Shown one piece after another: positions 23,769 to 34,440 of a DNA stretch of 35,350 nucleotides. Each line of letters starts with the position of its first letter. Position 1 is the stretch's first letter. The stretch lies in the NCBI GenBank assembly GCA_004555425.1, contig SFID01000012.1, positions 1-35,350 of the forward strand. Reading direction: 5' to 3'. Both the position numbers and the translations under genes were made by a program. Source of the DNA: Bacteroidales bacterium. Its GTDB lineage: Bacteria > Bacteroidota > Bacteroidia > Bacteroidales > Bacteroidaceae. Under the pieces are notes generated by a model. That model ran no database searches. It was not told the origin of the DNA and saw only the letters and a list, made by a program, of their open reading frames with translations.

Positions 23769-25802
23769 ATGAAACTAAGCCCACTGTATATTCTCCTCAT
23801 TTTTTTATTGCTCTCCGCCTGTGGCACCCCCGAACGCAGTATCAAACGGGGCGATGCCGCTATGGCCATTGGTGAATATTGCGAAGCCGCAGCGCAATAC
23901 AAGAAAGGCTATTCGCGCATTCCGCCAATCGATCGCAAACGCAGGGGCGAAATAGCCTATAAGATGGGAGATGCTTTCCGCCGCTACGGCAATACCGCAC
24001 GCGCACTTGGTGCCTTTCGCAATGCCGCGCGTTACGGACAGAACGATACGCTGACGCAGTTTTATATTGGCGAACTGCTTCGGATGCAAGGCGATTATCG
24101 CGGAGCGGAAAAGGCTTACCAGACCTATCTCGACAGTTTCCCAAGCGATGAGCGCGCTCGCCAGATGCTGCAATCCCTGAGCGAAGCCACAGGCATCAAG
24201 GAACGTGGCTCTGCCTATACGGTGAAGATGGAGACTATGTTTAGCGGCAGTCGCAGCGACTATGCCCCAGCCTACAATGGCGATGAGGCCACCACCCTCT
24301 ATTTCTCCACCACGCGTCCAGCCGTAACAGGCAGTGACTTAAGCGGTATCACGGGCATGAAGCCTGGCGACATCTATATGGTGCGCAAGGACGAGAAAGG
24401 GAAATGGAAATCGCCCGAACCCGTTGAGGGCGGACTCAATACTGAGAATGACGAAGGGGCAACCGCCTTCTCTTCGGATGGGAAAACGATGTACCTCACC
24501 GTATGCCGCACCGACCCTCAATATCCGCGAATGGCTGAGATATGGACTTCGCAACGCGCCGATGCAGGATGGGGAAAGCCAGCAGCCTTGAAGATTACGG
24601 CAGATACGCTTTCCAGTTACGCACATCCAGCCCCGTCGCCCGATGGACGTTGGCTTTACTTCACATCGGATATGCCTGGCGGCTATGGCGGCACCGACCT
24701 TTGGCGCGCCAGAATGGACGCACACGGCGTGGGGAGCATTGAGAACCTTGGCCCCGAAATCAATACCGAGGGCAATGAGTGCTTTCCAGCCTTCCGCCCA
24801 AGCGGCGAACTGTATTTCTCCTCTGATGGCCGCACTCCATCACTCGGTGGACTTGACCTTTACCGCGCCAAGCAGGATACGATTACCGAACACTGGACAG
24901 TGGTTCACCTGCCTGCCCCGATGAACTCGCCCGCCGATGACTTCGGAATCACCTTCGAGGGATGGCACAACCGCGGTTACTTTTCGTCCAACCGCAGTAC
25001 GGGCGGCCGAGGTTGGGACAAGATATACTCATTTTCCTATCCCGAGGTGCTTCAAACCGTCAAAGGATGGGTATATGAACAAGACGGCTATGAACTGCCT
25101 GAAGCCCTTGTTTATATCGTGGGCAATGATGGCACGAACGAAAAACTCTCTGTGAAATCCGATGGTTCGTTTGAGATGGCTGTCACTCCTGGCGTGGATT
25201 ATCTCCTGCTGGCCACCTGCAAGGGTTACCTGAACTTCCGCAATAATCTTCATGCCGATTCCCTCGAAGTGGAGCACCAGCACGTTCTCCAATTTCCCCT
25301 GCCGAGCATCAACGTTCCCGTACTGGTGCGCAATGTCTTTTATGAATTTGACAAAGCGGACTTGACGCCCGAATCTACGGCAGCATTGGACCGTCTGACA
25401 AATATGCTCAAGGAAAATCCGAATGTCACCATCGAACTGGCTGCCCATTGCGACTACCGCGGCAACGATGACTACAACCTGCGCCTGTCGCAAAGGCGCG
25501 CCGAGAGCGTGGTGCGCTATCTCACCGAGCATGGCATAGAATCGGAACGCCTCACGGCAAAGGGTTACGGCGAAACGGTGCCGAAGATTGTCAACAAAAA
25601 ACTCCTCGAGACCTACCCTTTCCTCCACGAAGGCGACACCCTCACCGTTCCCTACATCCTAGCCCTCCCCGCAGACCAACAAGAAGTGTGCAACGCGCTC
25701 AACCGCCGCACCGAATTCCGCGTGCTGCGTACCACTTACGGTCTGTTTGACGAGCATGGTAATCTGCTCTTGAAACCAGAGGGTAAGAAGGAAGAGGAAT
25801 AA
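23769..25802 (+). CDS. porE: PorE-like OmpA/TPR/beta-propeller lipoprotein (type IX secretion-associated)
   Basis: This 677-residue lipoprotein has the signal MKLSPLYILLIFLLLSAC with lipidated Cys18. Domains in order are TPR repeats (about 25-140), a PD40-type beta-propeller (about 160-430, with repeats such as PSPDGRWLYFTSDMPGGYGGTDLWRA and FRPSGELYFSSDGR), a carboxypeptidase-regulatory-like fold (about 435-510) and a C-terminal OmpA domain (from NVFYEFDKADLTPES near 525) that binds peptidoglycan. This four-part order is that of PorE (PG1058) of Porphyromonas gingivalis, a periplasmic factor needed for type IX secretion. Similar proteins exist in Bacteroidetes without a proven secretion role. 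No other por genes are in the window. A repeat element separates it from its nearest promoter motif. Confidence 0.8.
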   Translation: MKLSPLYILLIFLLLSACGTPERSIKRGDAAMAIGEYCEAAAQYKKGYSRIPPIDRKRRGEIAYKMGDAFRRYGNTARALGAFRNAARYGQNDTLTQFYIGELLRMQGDYRGAEKAYQTYLDSFPSDERARQMLQSLSEATGIKERGSAYTVKMETMFSGSRSDYAPAYNGDEATTLYFSTTRPAVTGSDLSGITGMKPGDIYMVRKDEKGKWKSPEPVEGGLNTENDEGATAFSSDGKTMYLTVCRTDPQYPRMAEIWTSQRADAGWGKPAALKITADTLSSYAHPAPSPDGRWLYFTSDMPGGYGGTDLWRARMDAHGVGSIENLGPEINTEGNECFPAFRPSGELYFSSDGRTPSLGGLDLYRAKQDTITEHWTVVHLPAPMNSPADDFGITFEGWHNRGYFSSNRSTGGRGWDKIYSFSYPEVLQTVKGWVYEQDGYELPEALVYIVGNDGTNEKLSVKSDGSFEMAVTPGVDYLLLATCKGYLNFRNNLHADSLEVEHQHVLQFPLPSINVPVLVRNVFYEFDKADLTPESTAALDRLTNMLKENPNVTIELAAHCDYRGNDDYNLRLSQRRAESVVRYLTEHGIESERLTAKGYGETVPKIVNKKLLETYPFLHEGDTLTVPYILALPADQQEVCNALNRRTEFRVLRTTYGLFDEHGNLLLKPEGKKEEE

Positions 25803-25906
25803 CCAGATACGGGCTCGTCATACCCCAACAAGGCCTCTGCGAAAGCCCCCACCTTCCTGCTCACACCTACCCAGAGGCTGAAATACCATTGCAAAATAAC
25901 AAGACG

Positions 25907-25923
25907 AATTTCTAGAACCTACC
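25907..25923 (-). repeat. Solo MITE-like terminal repeat
   Basis: AATTTCTAGAACCTACC is the reverse complement of the 19-bp terminal repeat with one substitution and the last bases diverged, immediately before nhaC. No core or partner end is visible. Confidence 0.5.
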
Positions 25924-25934
25924 TTAACCCAATC

Positions 25935-27212
25935 ATGACCCAGCGCAACGGCCTCCTAGCCATCACTCCCCTCCTCCTGCTGATATTATTATTTATTGCC
26001 TACGGATTTCTGGCCGAGGTGACAGAGATGAGGATGGTATATATTTTTGGAATCGTTTCCCTATTTGCCCTAATCGCAATGCGTGGTGTACCCACGGCCG
26101 AACGAATAAGCAGTTTTTGGAAAGGTGCCACTCACCGCGACTTGCAAGTGATGGTATGGATATTTATACTAGCCGGCATCTTCTCGAGCACAGCAAAAGG
26201 CATGGGGGCGGTGGATGCCACCGTCAACCTTACCCTCCAGCTGCTGCCCTCAAATCTCATACTGGCTGGTATGTTTATAGCCGCCTGCTTCATTTCTTTG
26301 TCAATGGGCACCTCGGTGGGAACAATCGTAGCGCTCGTACCCGTTGCCACAGGCATCACCGAACACACATATCTATCCCTTCCCCTTATTGTTGCTGCCG
26401 TTGTCGGCGGAGCGCTGTTTGGCGACAACCTCTCGTTTATCTCCGACACTACAGTCGTTGCCACTCGCACGCAGGGCTGCAAGATGCGCGATAAGTTCAG
26501 TGTAAACATTCGCATCGTGCTGCCGGCTGCTCTCGTCACCTGCTTCCTGTATATTCTGTTTGGATATGGAAAAGCAGGTGTTGTAGAGGTGGCACAGGTG
26601 GAATGGATAAAGGTTCTCCCCTACCTTGTGCTTCTTCTCCTAGCACTCTTTGGTTTGAACGTACTCCTTGTACTGGGTATCGGCTGCGTACTCACCTGCG
26701 CCGTTGGTTACCTGACGGGATGCTTACCCCCCATTGACTGGGTGCGCCTGAGCTGGAATGGCATCAATGGTATGATTTGCCTCATTGCCATCTCGGTAAT
26801 GGCTGGCGGATTACTGGGACTCGTAAAGCGCGGAGGCGGCATTTCTTATCTCTTGTACGCCCTGACGCGCCGCATCAGCACACAGCGTGCTGCCGAACTG
26901 ACCATCGCAGGCATGGTGTGCATCACCAACCTCTGCACTGCCAACAATACCATCGCAATCCTGTCTGTTGGAACATTGGCAAAGAATATCGCCACCCGTT
27001 TCGGCATTGACCCACGCAAGAGTGCCAGTTTGCTCGACACCTTCTCCTGCTTCGTCCAAGGCGTCATCCCCTATGGCGCGCAACTCCTGATGGCCGCAGG
27101 ACTGGCAGCCCTCTCGCCTTTCGACATTATCCCCTACCTTTTCTATCCCTACTTGATGGGCGTTTCGGCATTGCTCGCCATCCGTTTCCGTTATCCCAAG
27201 AAATATTCCTGA
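25935..27212 (+). CDS. NhaC-family Na+/H+ antiporter
   Basis: This 425-residue polytopic inner-membrane protein has about 11-12 hydrophobic segments. The block SLSMGTSVGTIVALVPVATGI, followed by GGALFGDNLSFISDTTVVATRTQG, is the NhaC ion-transporter signature, with the buried Asp pair in DNLSFISDTT. It probably exchanges Na+ (or a related cation or organic acid) for protons; NhaC relatives also include malate-lactate antiporters, so the substrate is not certain. A second hairpin (ITNLCTANNTIAILSVG) carries the mirrored repeat. The helicase gene starts one base after the stop, and a DMP19-like gene follows, so the three form a transcriptional unit. Confidence 0.88.
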   Translation: MTQRNGLLAITPLLLLILLFIAYGFLAEVTEMRMVYIFGIVSLFALIAMRGVPTAERISSFWKGATHRDLQVMVWIFILAGIFSSTAKGMGAVDATVNLTLQLLPSNLILAGMFIAACFISLSMGTSVGTIVALVPVATGITEHTYLSLPLIVAAVVGGALFGDNLSFISDTTVVATRTQGCKMRDKFSVNIRIVLPAALVTCFLYILFGYGKAGVVEVAQVEWIKVLPYLVLLLLALFGLNVLLVLGIGCVLTCAVGYLTGCLPPIDWVRLSWNGINGMICLIAISVMAGGLLGLVKRGGGISYLLYALTRRISTQRAAELTIAGMVCITNLCTANNTIAILSVGTLAKNIATRFGIDPRKSASLLDTFSCFVQGVIPYGAQLLMAAGLAALSPFDIIPYLFYPYLMGVSALLAIRFRYPKKYS

Positions 27213-27213
27213 T

Positions 27214-28557
27214 ATGATAGATATACCTTCCCTCCTCCATACTGCTGGAATCAGTTTAGGCGAAATGCAACAGACCATGTGGGAAACCGCCCGAAGGAAG
27301 GACGGTCCCCACCACCTGCTATTGCTCTCCCCAACGGGTTCGGGCAAGACGCTGGCCTACCTCCTTCCGATGCTGGAACTCATCCGCACGGACATTCCTG
27401 CCGTACAGGCCATTGTGGTGCTCCCCACCCGCGAACTGGCCCTGCAAGGCGAGGAAATGCTGCGGCGTCTCAAGACCAACGTCAAATCCTGTTGCCTCTA
27501 TGGCGGCCGCCCCACGATGGAGGAGCACCGCCGCCTGAACGAAATTCGTCCGCAAGTCATCTTTGCAACGCCTGGTCGATTAGGCGACCATCTGGACAAG
27601 GACAATTTCAATGCGTTCGGCGTGCGCGTACTCGTCATTGACGAATACGACAAATGCCTGGAGATGGGTTTTCGCGAGGAAGTGATGCACATCGTCCATA
27701 CGCTCAACCGCGTTGAGCGCATCTGGCTAACCTCTGCCACAGCCACGGAAGAGGCCGACCCGCTGCTGGAAGAAATTGGTCGCAAAGGCCAGCGCTTCGA
27801 AAGGCTGGACTATCTCAACCACGAAGTTTCCGAAACGCGACAACGGGTGGAGGTGATGCAAGTAAATTCTCCCGAACGCGACAAGCTGGACACCCTTGGC
27901 CGTTTGCTCAGCCATTTGTCGGGCGCACCGGCTATCGTCTTCGTCAGCCATCGCGAGAGTGCCAACCGCATTGGCGACTACCTGCGCGACAAGCGTTTTG
28001 CCATGCAGGTATACCACGGCGGCATGGAGCAGGACAAGCGCGAGCGCGCCTTGCTCAAGTTCCGCAACGGCAGTGCCAACGTGCTTGTGGCCACGGATAT
28101 TGCTGCCCGCGGACTGGACATTCCCGAGGTACAGGCCATCATCCACTACCACCTACCAATGGATGCCGCTTCCTATACGCATCGCATCGGACGCGCCACC
28201 CGCTGGGAAGGCACGGGCAGTACCTATATAATAATAGGACCACAAGAAACGATGCCCGAGTTCCTCGCTTCCGAAGAAATCAAGCCACTCAACGTAGATA
28301 CGCTGCCCATCAGCCCCACACCAGCCCAAATGGCCACACTCTATATCGGCCGCGGCAAGAAGGAAAAACTCTCCAAGATGGACATCGTGGGTTTTCTCTG
28401 CAAGAAGGGTGGCCTGCGTGGTGCGGATTTAGGACGAATCGATGTGGCAGACCACTACGCCATTGCTGCTGTGCGGCGCGACAAGATTAAATCGGTCGTG
28501 CAGCGCGTGGCGGGCGAGAAAATCAAGGGCATGAAAACTATCTACATCATCAGTTGA
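27214..28557 (+). CDS. DEAD-box RNA helicase with DbpA-like C-terminal domain
   Basis: This 447-residue ATP-dependent RNA helicase is cytosolic. Visible motifs are Walker A SPTGSGKT (Lys45), PTRELA, TPGRLGDHL, motif II Asp143-Glu-Tyr-Asp146 (DEYD rather than DEAD), SAT at 174-176, HGGMEQDKRE, VATDIAARGLDIP, and motif VI His323-Arg-Ile-Gly-Arg-Ala-Thr-Arg330, where the usual form is HRIGRTGR. The C-terminal 75 residues (LYIGRGKKEKLSKMDIVGFL ... GKM/KTIYII) look like the DbpA RNA-binding fold, so rRNA or ribosome assembly is a plausible role. It starts one base after nhaC. The DEYD and RATR changes are variants; the remaining motifs are intact, so ATPase activity is likely. Confidence 0.92.
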   Translation: MIDIPSLLHTAGISLGEMQQTMWETARRKDGPHHLLLLSPTGSGKTLAYLLPMLELIRTDIPAVQAIVVLPTRELALQGEEMLRRLKTNVKSCCLYGGRPTMEEHRRLNEIRPQVIFATPGRLGDHLDKDNFNAFGVRVLVIDEYDKCLEMGFREEVMHIVHTLNRVERIWLTSATATEEADPLLEEIGRKGQRFERLDYLNHEVSETRQRVEVMQVNSPERDKLDTLGRLLSHLSGAPAIVFVSHRESANRIGDYLRDKRFAMQVYHGGMEQDKRERALLKFRNGSANVLVATDIAARGLDIPEVQAIIHYHLPMDAASYTHRIGRATRWEGTGSTYIIIGPQETMPEFLASEEIKPLNVDTLPISPTPAQMATLYIGRGKKEKLSKMDIVGFLCKKGGLRGADLGRIDVADHYAIAAVRRDKIKSVVQRVAGEKIKGMKTIYIIS

Positions 28558-28574
28558 CCCCAACATACCTAATT

Positions 28575-29087
28575 ATGAACATTAAGATTCACGACAACCA
28601 ACTCCGCGAAGCAGCCGCCAAGGGCATGGACGAGTTCTTCCAAGTGTTTATTGATGCTATGCGCGCCCAGGTGGGCGAAGAACTCAACGCCGAAACCATG
28701 ACACAACTCACGCCCGAGCAGATTACGATCTGGGGGTATTACATCCTGCGCGAGGAAGTGATGGACGGCGGTTTCATACAGTTGATACACAATGGCTATG
28801 CGCCTTTCTTCTTCCAGAATCCTTTTGCCAAGGCCATGCGCCTTTGGGGACTCAAGGATTTGTGCAAACTTGTCTATCGCGCCAAGGACACCTACGATGC
28901 GCTGGACGACCCCAGCCCTCTCACGGCGGAGTGTTCGGATGAAGCCTTCATGGCCTTGTTCGAGCAATATCCTATGTTTGATGATATGGACGATGAATTT
29001 GTAGAACGCGAAGAGGAATTTACGGCAGGCATCTGCCAATACATCGATGAGCATATTGATGCCTTCGCCGAAATCATTGCTGACTAG
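28575..29087 (+). CDS. DMP19/DUF4375-like protein
   Basis: This 170-residue, strongly acidic, mostly helical cytosolic protein lies 17 bp after the helicase gene. The ATG at 28575 is preferred over an in-frame TTG at 28554. The block REEVMDGGFIQLIHNGYAPFFFQNPFAKAMRLWGL matches the conserved core of the DUF4375/DMP19 family (E-x-x-GGF-x-Q-x-x-x-N). DMP19-type proteins have been described as DNA mimics in Neisseria; whether this one is a mimic is not known. The C-terminal half has many Asp and Glu residues (MFDDMDDEFVEREEEF). A MITE-like element starts 14 bp after the stop. Confidence 0.75.
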   Translation: MNIKIHDNQLREAAAKGMDEFFQVFIDAMRAQVGEELNAETMTQLTPEQITIWGYYILREEVMDGGFIQLIHNGYAPFFFQNPFAKAMRLWGLKDLCKLVYRAKDTYDALDDPSPLTAECSDEAFMALFEQYPMFDDMDDEFVEREEEFTAGICQYIDEHIDAFAEIIAD

Positions 29088-29101
29088 TGCTATACCTATT
29101 A

Positions 29102-29273
29102 GGTAGGTTCTATAAATTAGCTTGTGATGAATTTTCGGCTATCGTGCCGTAGGTTTTTGTTTTTCGTGAGGGAGCGTAGCGGGCTACGTGACCGAATGAA
29201 AAACAAAAAGATACGGTGCGAGAGGCGGACGTAATTCCGACGCATCCAAGCAAGATAGAAAACTACCTTCCAT
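29102..29273 (+). repeat. MITE-like element copy between the DMP19-like gene and smpB
   Basis: The left terminal repeat is perfect (29102-29120). The core (CTTGYGATGARTTTTCGG ... GGAGCGTAGCGGGCTACGTGACC) is almost identical over about 80 bp to the copy at 32665, with two differences. It is longer than that copy, retaining AAAACAAAAAGATACGG and GGACGTAATTCCGACGC. The core folds as a hairpin: TTTTTGTTTTTC pairs with GAAAAACAAAAA around a CGTAGC/GCTACG stem. The right terminal repeat is missing; the element ends AAACTACCTTCCAT at the smpB start. Confidence 0.8.
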
Positions 29274-29747
29274 TTGGCTAAGAAAACAGACAAACCAACC
29301 AAGATAAATATCAAGAACAAGAAAGCAGAGCACGATTTCTTGGTGATTGACAAATACACCGCTGGCATTGTGCTCACGGGCACTGAAATCAAGAGCATCC
29401 GCCTTGGCAAGGCAGGCCTTGTTGATACGTTCTGCTATATCCACAACCACGAGGTGTGGGTGAAGAATATGTACGTGGCCGAATACGCCTTTGGTTCGTA
29501 CAACAACCATGCCGCACGCCGGGACCGCAAACTCCTGCTCAACCGCAAAGAAATCCGCCACTTGGAAGCCGACACCAAAGCCCCTGGTTTCACCCTAGTT
29601 CCCCTTCGCCTTTTCATCGACGAGAACAACCGCGCCAAGTTAGTAGTGGCCCTTTGCCGAGGCAAGAAGGAATACGACAAACGCGCTGCCCTTAAAGACA
29701 AGCAAGACCGCCGAGAGATGGACCGCATCATGAAAAAAAGTTTTTAG
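29274..29747 (+). CDS. smpB: SsrA-binding protein SmpB
   Basis: This 157-residue protein binds tmRNA and enters stalled ribosomes with it for trans-translation. Family blocks are KNKKAEHDFLVIDKYTAGIVLTGTEIKSIRLGKAGLVDTF, WVKNMYVAEYAFGSYNNHAARRDRKLLL and the C-terminal basic tail GKKEYDKRAALKDKQDRREMDRIM. The first ATG is deep inside the conserved domain, so the start is a TTG at 29274, giving MAKKTDKPTKI. The TTG directly follows the last bases of a MITE-like element, and there is no Shine-Dalgarno site. The tmRNA gene itself is not in the window. Confidence 0.95.
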   Translation: MAKKTDKPTKINIKNKKAEHDFLVIDKYTAGIVLTGTEIKSIRLGKAGLVDTFCYIHNHEVWVKNMYVAEYAFGSYNNHAARRDRKLLLNRKEIRHLEADTKAPGFTLVPLRLFIDENNRAKLVVALCRGKKEYDKRAALKDKQDRREMDRIMKKSF

Positions 29748-29870
29748 CAGCCCCCACGTGCGCTACGCTCTGGCAAAGAGCCATCCCCTGCTATTCCATT
29801 CTCCGTTTCCTTCTATTCCTCCGCTACGCGCTCTTTGTCTAAGGCGCAGAGCAAATCTCTGAAATCCACC

Positions 29871-32618
<2,748 letters not shown>

Positions 32619-32623
32619 TCTTC

Positions 32624-32655
32624 AAGACTCCGTGTACCGCACGGAGTTTCTTGTT
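32624..32655 (+). terminator. Terminator after metH
   Basis: An 8-bp stem (ACTCCGTG at 32627-32634 with CACGGAGT at 32640-32647) has a five-base loop and is followed by TTCTTGTTTT, nine bases past the metH stop. The MITE-like element starts ten bases further on. Confidence 0.75.
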
Positions 32656-32664
32656 TTCACATAT

Positions 32665-32811
32665 GGTAGGTTCTATAAATTAGCTTGCGATGAGTTTTCG
32701 GCTATCGTGCCGTAGGTTTTTGTTTTTCGTGAGGGAGCGTAGCGGGCTACGTGACCGAATGAATGAAATAGAAAATCTACCTTCCATAGAAACTAATTTA
32801 TAGAACCTACC
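32665..32811 (+). mobile_element. Full MITE-like element with perfect 19-bp terminal inverted repeats
   Basis: This 147-bp non-coding element has perfect terminal inverted repeats: GGTAGGTTCTATAAATTAG at 32665-32683 and its reverse complement at 32793-32811. It is flanked by ATAT on both sides (32661-32664 and 32812-32815), consistent with a 4-bp target duplication, though ATAT is self-complementary and could also be extra repeat. The core contains GGAGCGTAGCGGGCTACG, a hairpin shared with the copies at 29102 and 23629. It encodes no transposase. It lies between metH and the mannanase gene. It is the most intact of the copies found. Confidence 0.85.
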
Positions 32812-32845
32812 ATATTTCATTCGCCGAAGCAAAACAACCCTCTCT

Positions 32846-34162
32846 ATGTTTCCCCATCGTTTTCGTTCTCTCTTTCTCCTGTTCCTCATGTGCGCATCGT
32901 TCTCTATCACGGCTGGCAATCTGATTACCATTCGCAATGGCCAGTTCCAGCGCGACGGCCGTCCCTATTATTATATAGGTACGAATCTGTGGTACGCGCC
33001 CATCTTGGCTTCCGAGGGACAAGGCGGCAACCTTCCCCGACTGCGCGCCGAACTTGATCAACTGAAATCTATTGGCGTGGAAAACCTGCGCATACTCGTG
33101 GGCGCCGACCGCGGTAGTAATCAAGTGCGCTGGGTACAGCCCGTCCTACAATCTAAACCAGGTCAACTCAATGACACACTCCTACGCGGCTTAGACCGTC
33201 TGCTCTACGAACTCGAGACGCGCGAGATGACAGCCGTACTCTATCTGACCAACAGTTGGGACTGGAGCGGCGGTTTCGGTTTCTACCTCCGCGAGGTGGG
33301 CCTAGGCGACTCGCCCTCTGCCGAAGGCGATGGTTGGAACAACTACGTGCGCTATGCTGCCCAGTTTGCCAACAATCGCGCGGCCCAGCAACTCTACTTC
33401 CAATTCATCCAGTCCATCCTCACTCGCCGCAACACCATCACCCACCGCCTCTACAAAGACGAGCCCTCCATCTTCGCCTGGCAACTCTGCAATGAACCTC
33501 GCCCCTTCAGCGACGACGAGGCCACCGTTGAGGGGTTCTATCGTTGGACCACGGAGGCGGCCCATCTCATCAAGACCCTCGACCCCAACCACCTCATTTC
33601 CTTGGGTAGCGAAGGCGTGATTGGTTGTAATATCAACGAGGAACTCTATCAGCGCGTCCATGCCCATCCCGACATCGACTATCTCACCCTCCACATCTGG
33701 CCCATCAACTGGCGCTGGTCCTCTGCCGACCGCCTCTACCAGTCCTTACCGAATGTCTATGTGCGCTCGGAGGAATACATTGAGCAGCACGTGCGCCTGG
33801 CCCACCGCTTGGGCAAACCGATGGTCATCGAGGAGTTTGGCTATGCCCGCGACCACAACTTCCGCGGGCCAGGCGGCTCCACCAAGGCCCGCGACAGTTT
33901 CTACGCCTTCATCTTCTCAAAGGTCTGCCAAGCGGCTGCCGATGGCCGCCACCCACTGATGGGTTGCAACTTCTGGGGCTGGGGAGGCCAAGGCCGTCCA
34001 GCCTCTACGACCACCCGTCCCGGCGATCAAGTCTGGCAAATGGGCGATGACTATCTCTGCGACCCACCGCACGAGCCCCAAGGCTGGTATTCGGTATATG
34101 ACGCGGACGCATCCACCCTAAACACCATCCGCCAAGCCACAAAGGCCCTTTCAACAAAATAA
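32846..34162 (+). CDS. Secreted GH5-family endo-beta-1,4-mannanase
   Basis: This predicted secreted glycoside hydrolase cuts beta-mannan chains (subfamily GH5_7 type). It has 438 residues with a signal peptide (MFPHRFRSLFLLFLMCASFSITAG); no lipobox is seen. The opening FQRDGRPYYYIGTNLWYAPILAS, SIGVENLRILVGADR and YLTNSWDWSGGF blocks are typical of bacterial mannanases. The acid/base is Glu217 in QLCNEPRP and the nucleophile Glu330 in VIEEFGYARD. W-rich HIWPINWRW and NFWGWGGQGRP line the substrate cleft. The protein ends soon after the catalytic domain, with no binding module or type IX sorting domain. It starts 35 bp after the MITE-like element; a terminator follows. Confidence 0.92.
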   Translation: MFPHRFRSLFLLFLMCASFSITAGNLITIRNGQFQRDGRPYYYIGTNLWYAPILASEGQGGNLPRLRAELDQLKSIGVENLRILVGADRGSNQVRWVQPVLQSKPGQLNDTLLRGLDRLLYELETREMTAVLYLTNSWDWSGGFGFYLREVGLGDSPSAEGDGWNNYVRYAAQFANNRAAQQLYFQFIQSILTRRNTITHRLYKDEPSIFAWQLCNEPRPFSDDEATVEGFYRWTTEAAHLIKTLDPNHLISLGSEGVIGCNINEELYQRVHAHPDIDYLTLHIWPINWRWSSADRLYQSLPNVYVRSEEYIEQHVRLAHRLGKPMVIEEFGYARDHNFRGPGGSTKARDSFYAFIFSKVCQAAADGRHPLMGCNFWGWGGQGRPASTTTRPGDQVWQMGDDYLCDPPHEPQGWYSVYDADASTLNTIRQATKALSTK

Positions 34163-34210
34163 GCCCGCCCCCAAGTGTTCTGCGCCTAAAGCGCAGAGCA
34201 AGCAGCCAGC

Positions 34211-34246
34211 AAAAAAGCTCAGCGCCCAAGGTGCTAAGCTTTTTCA
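34211..34246. terminator. Terminator shared by the mannanase gene and the cstA remnant
   Basis: A 15-base arm (AAAAAGCTCAGCGCC) pairs with GGTGCTAAGCTTTTT with one mismatch and one G-U pair, with A/T tracts on both sides. The minus-strand stem contains the stop codon of the cstA fragment. Confidence 0.75.
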
Positions 34247-34440
34247 AACGCAGCCCGCCAACGGAAGAACAACCCTGCCGCCAAAAGCACAGCAAAAGCC
34301 CCCATAGGATAACCCACCGCGGCTGACAGCCCAAAGCCCTCGGGCGCCATCACAATATACGTACTGCAAACAGCCGTCATAAACAAGGCGGGGAAGAGGC
34401 TGACCCAATAAGGTTTGCGCCTTTGCACTAGATAAACCGT
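34234..34440 (-). pseudogene. cstA: 3' fragment of carbon starvation protein A (CstA)
   Basis: The minus strand encodes the C-terminal 66 or so residues of a CstA-like peptide transporter, ending RRKPYWVSLFPALFMTAVCSTYIVMAPEGFGL ... FFRWRAAFEKA and a stop. The RRKPYW-LFPALFMT pattern followed by membrane segments fits the CstA C terminus. The upstream part is gone: at about 34435 the frame runs into IS1380-like sequence, where an artificial start (MYSPSHRSITV) is created. It is therefore a truncated gene, not a real short protein. The assignment rests on the family C terminus and is moderate. Confidence 0.6.

Noticed and set aside
29117..29410. Minus-strand open frame that shares a peptide with one at 32680-32937
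   Set aside because: The shared peptide comes from the MITE-like core occurring at both places; it is not a protein family.
29748..29870. Cobalamin riboswitch upstream of metH
   Set aside because: The gap is only about 120 bp and no B12-box-like sequence or long folded leader could be recognised.
34163..34233. tRNA or small RNA in the gap after the mannanase gene
   Set aside because: No cloverleaf or T-loop-like sequence was found; the only structure is the terminator hairpin.
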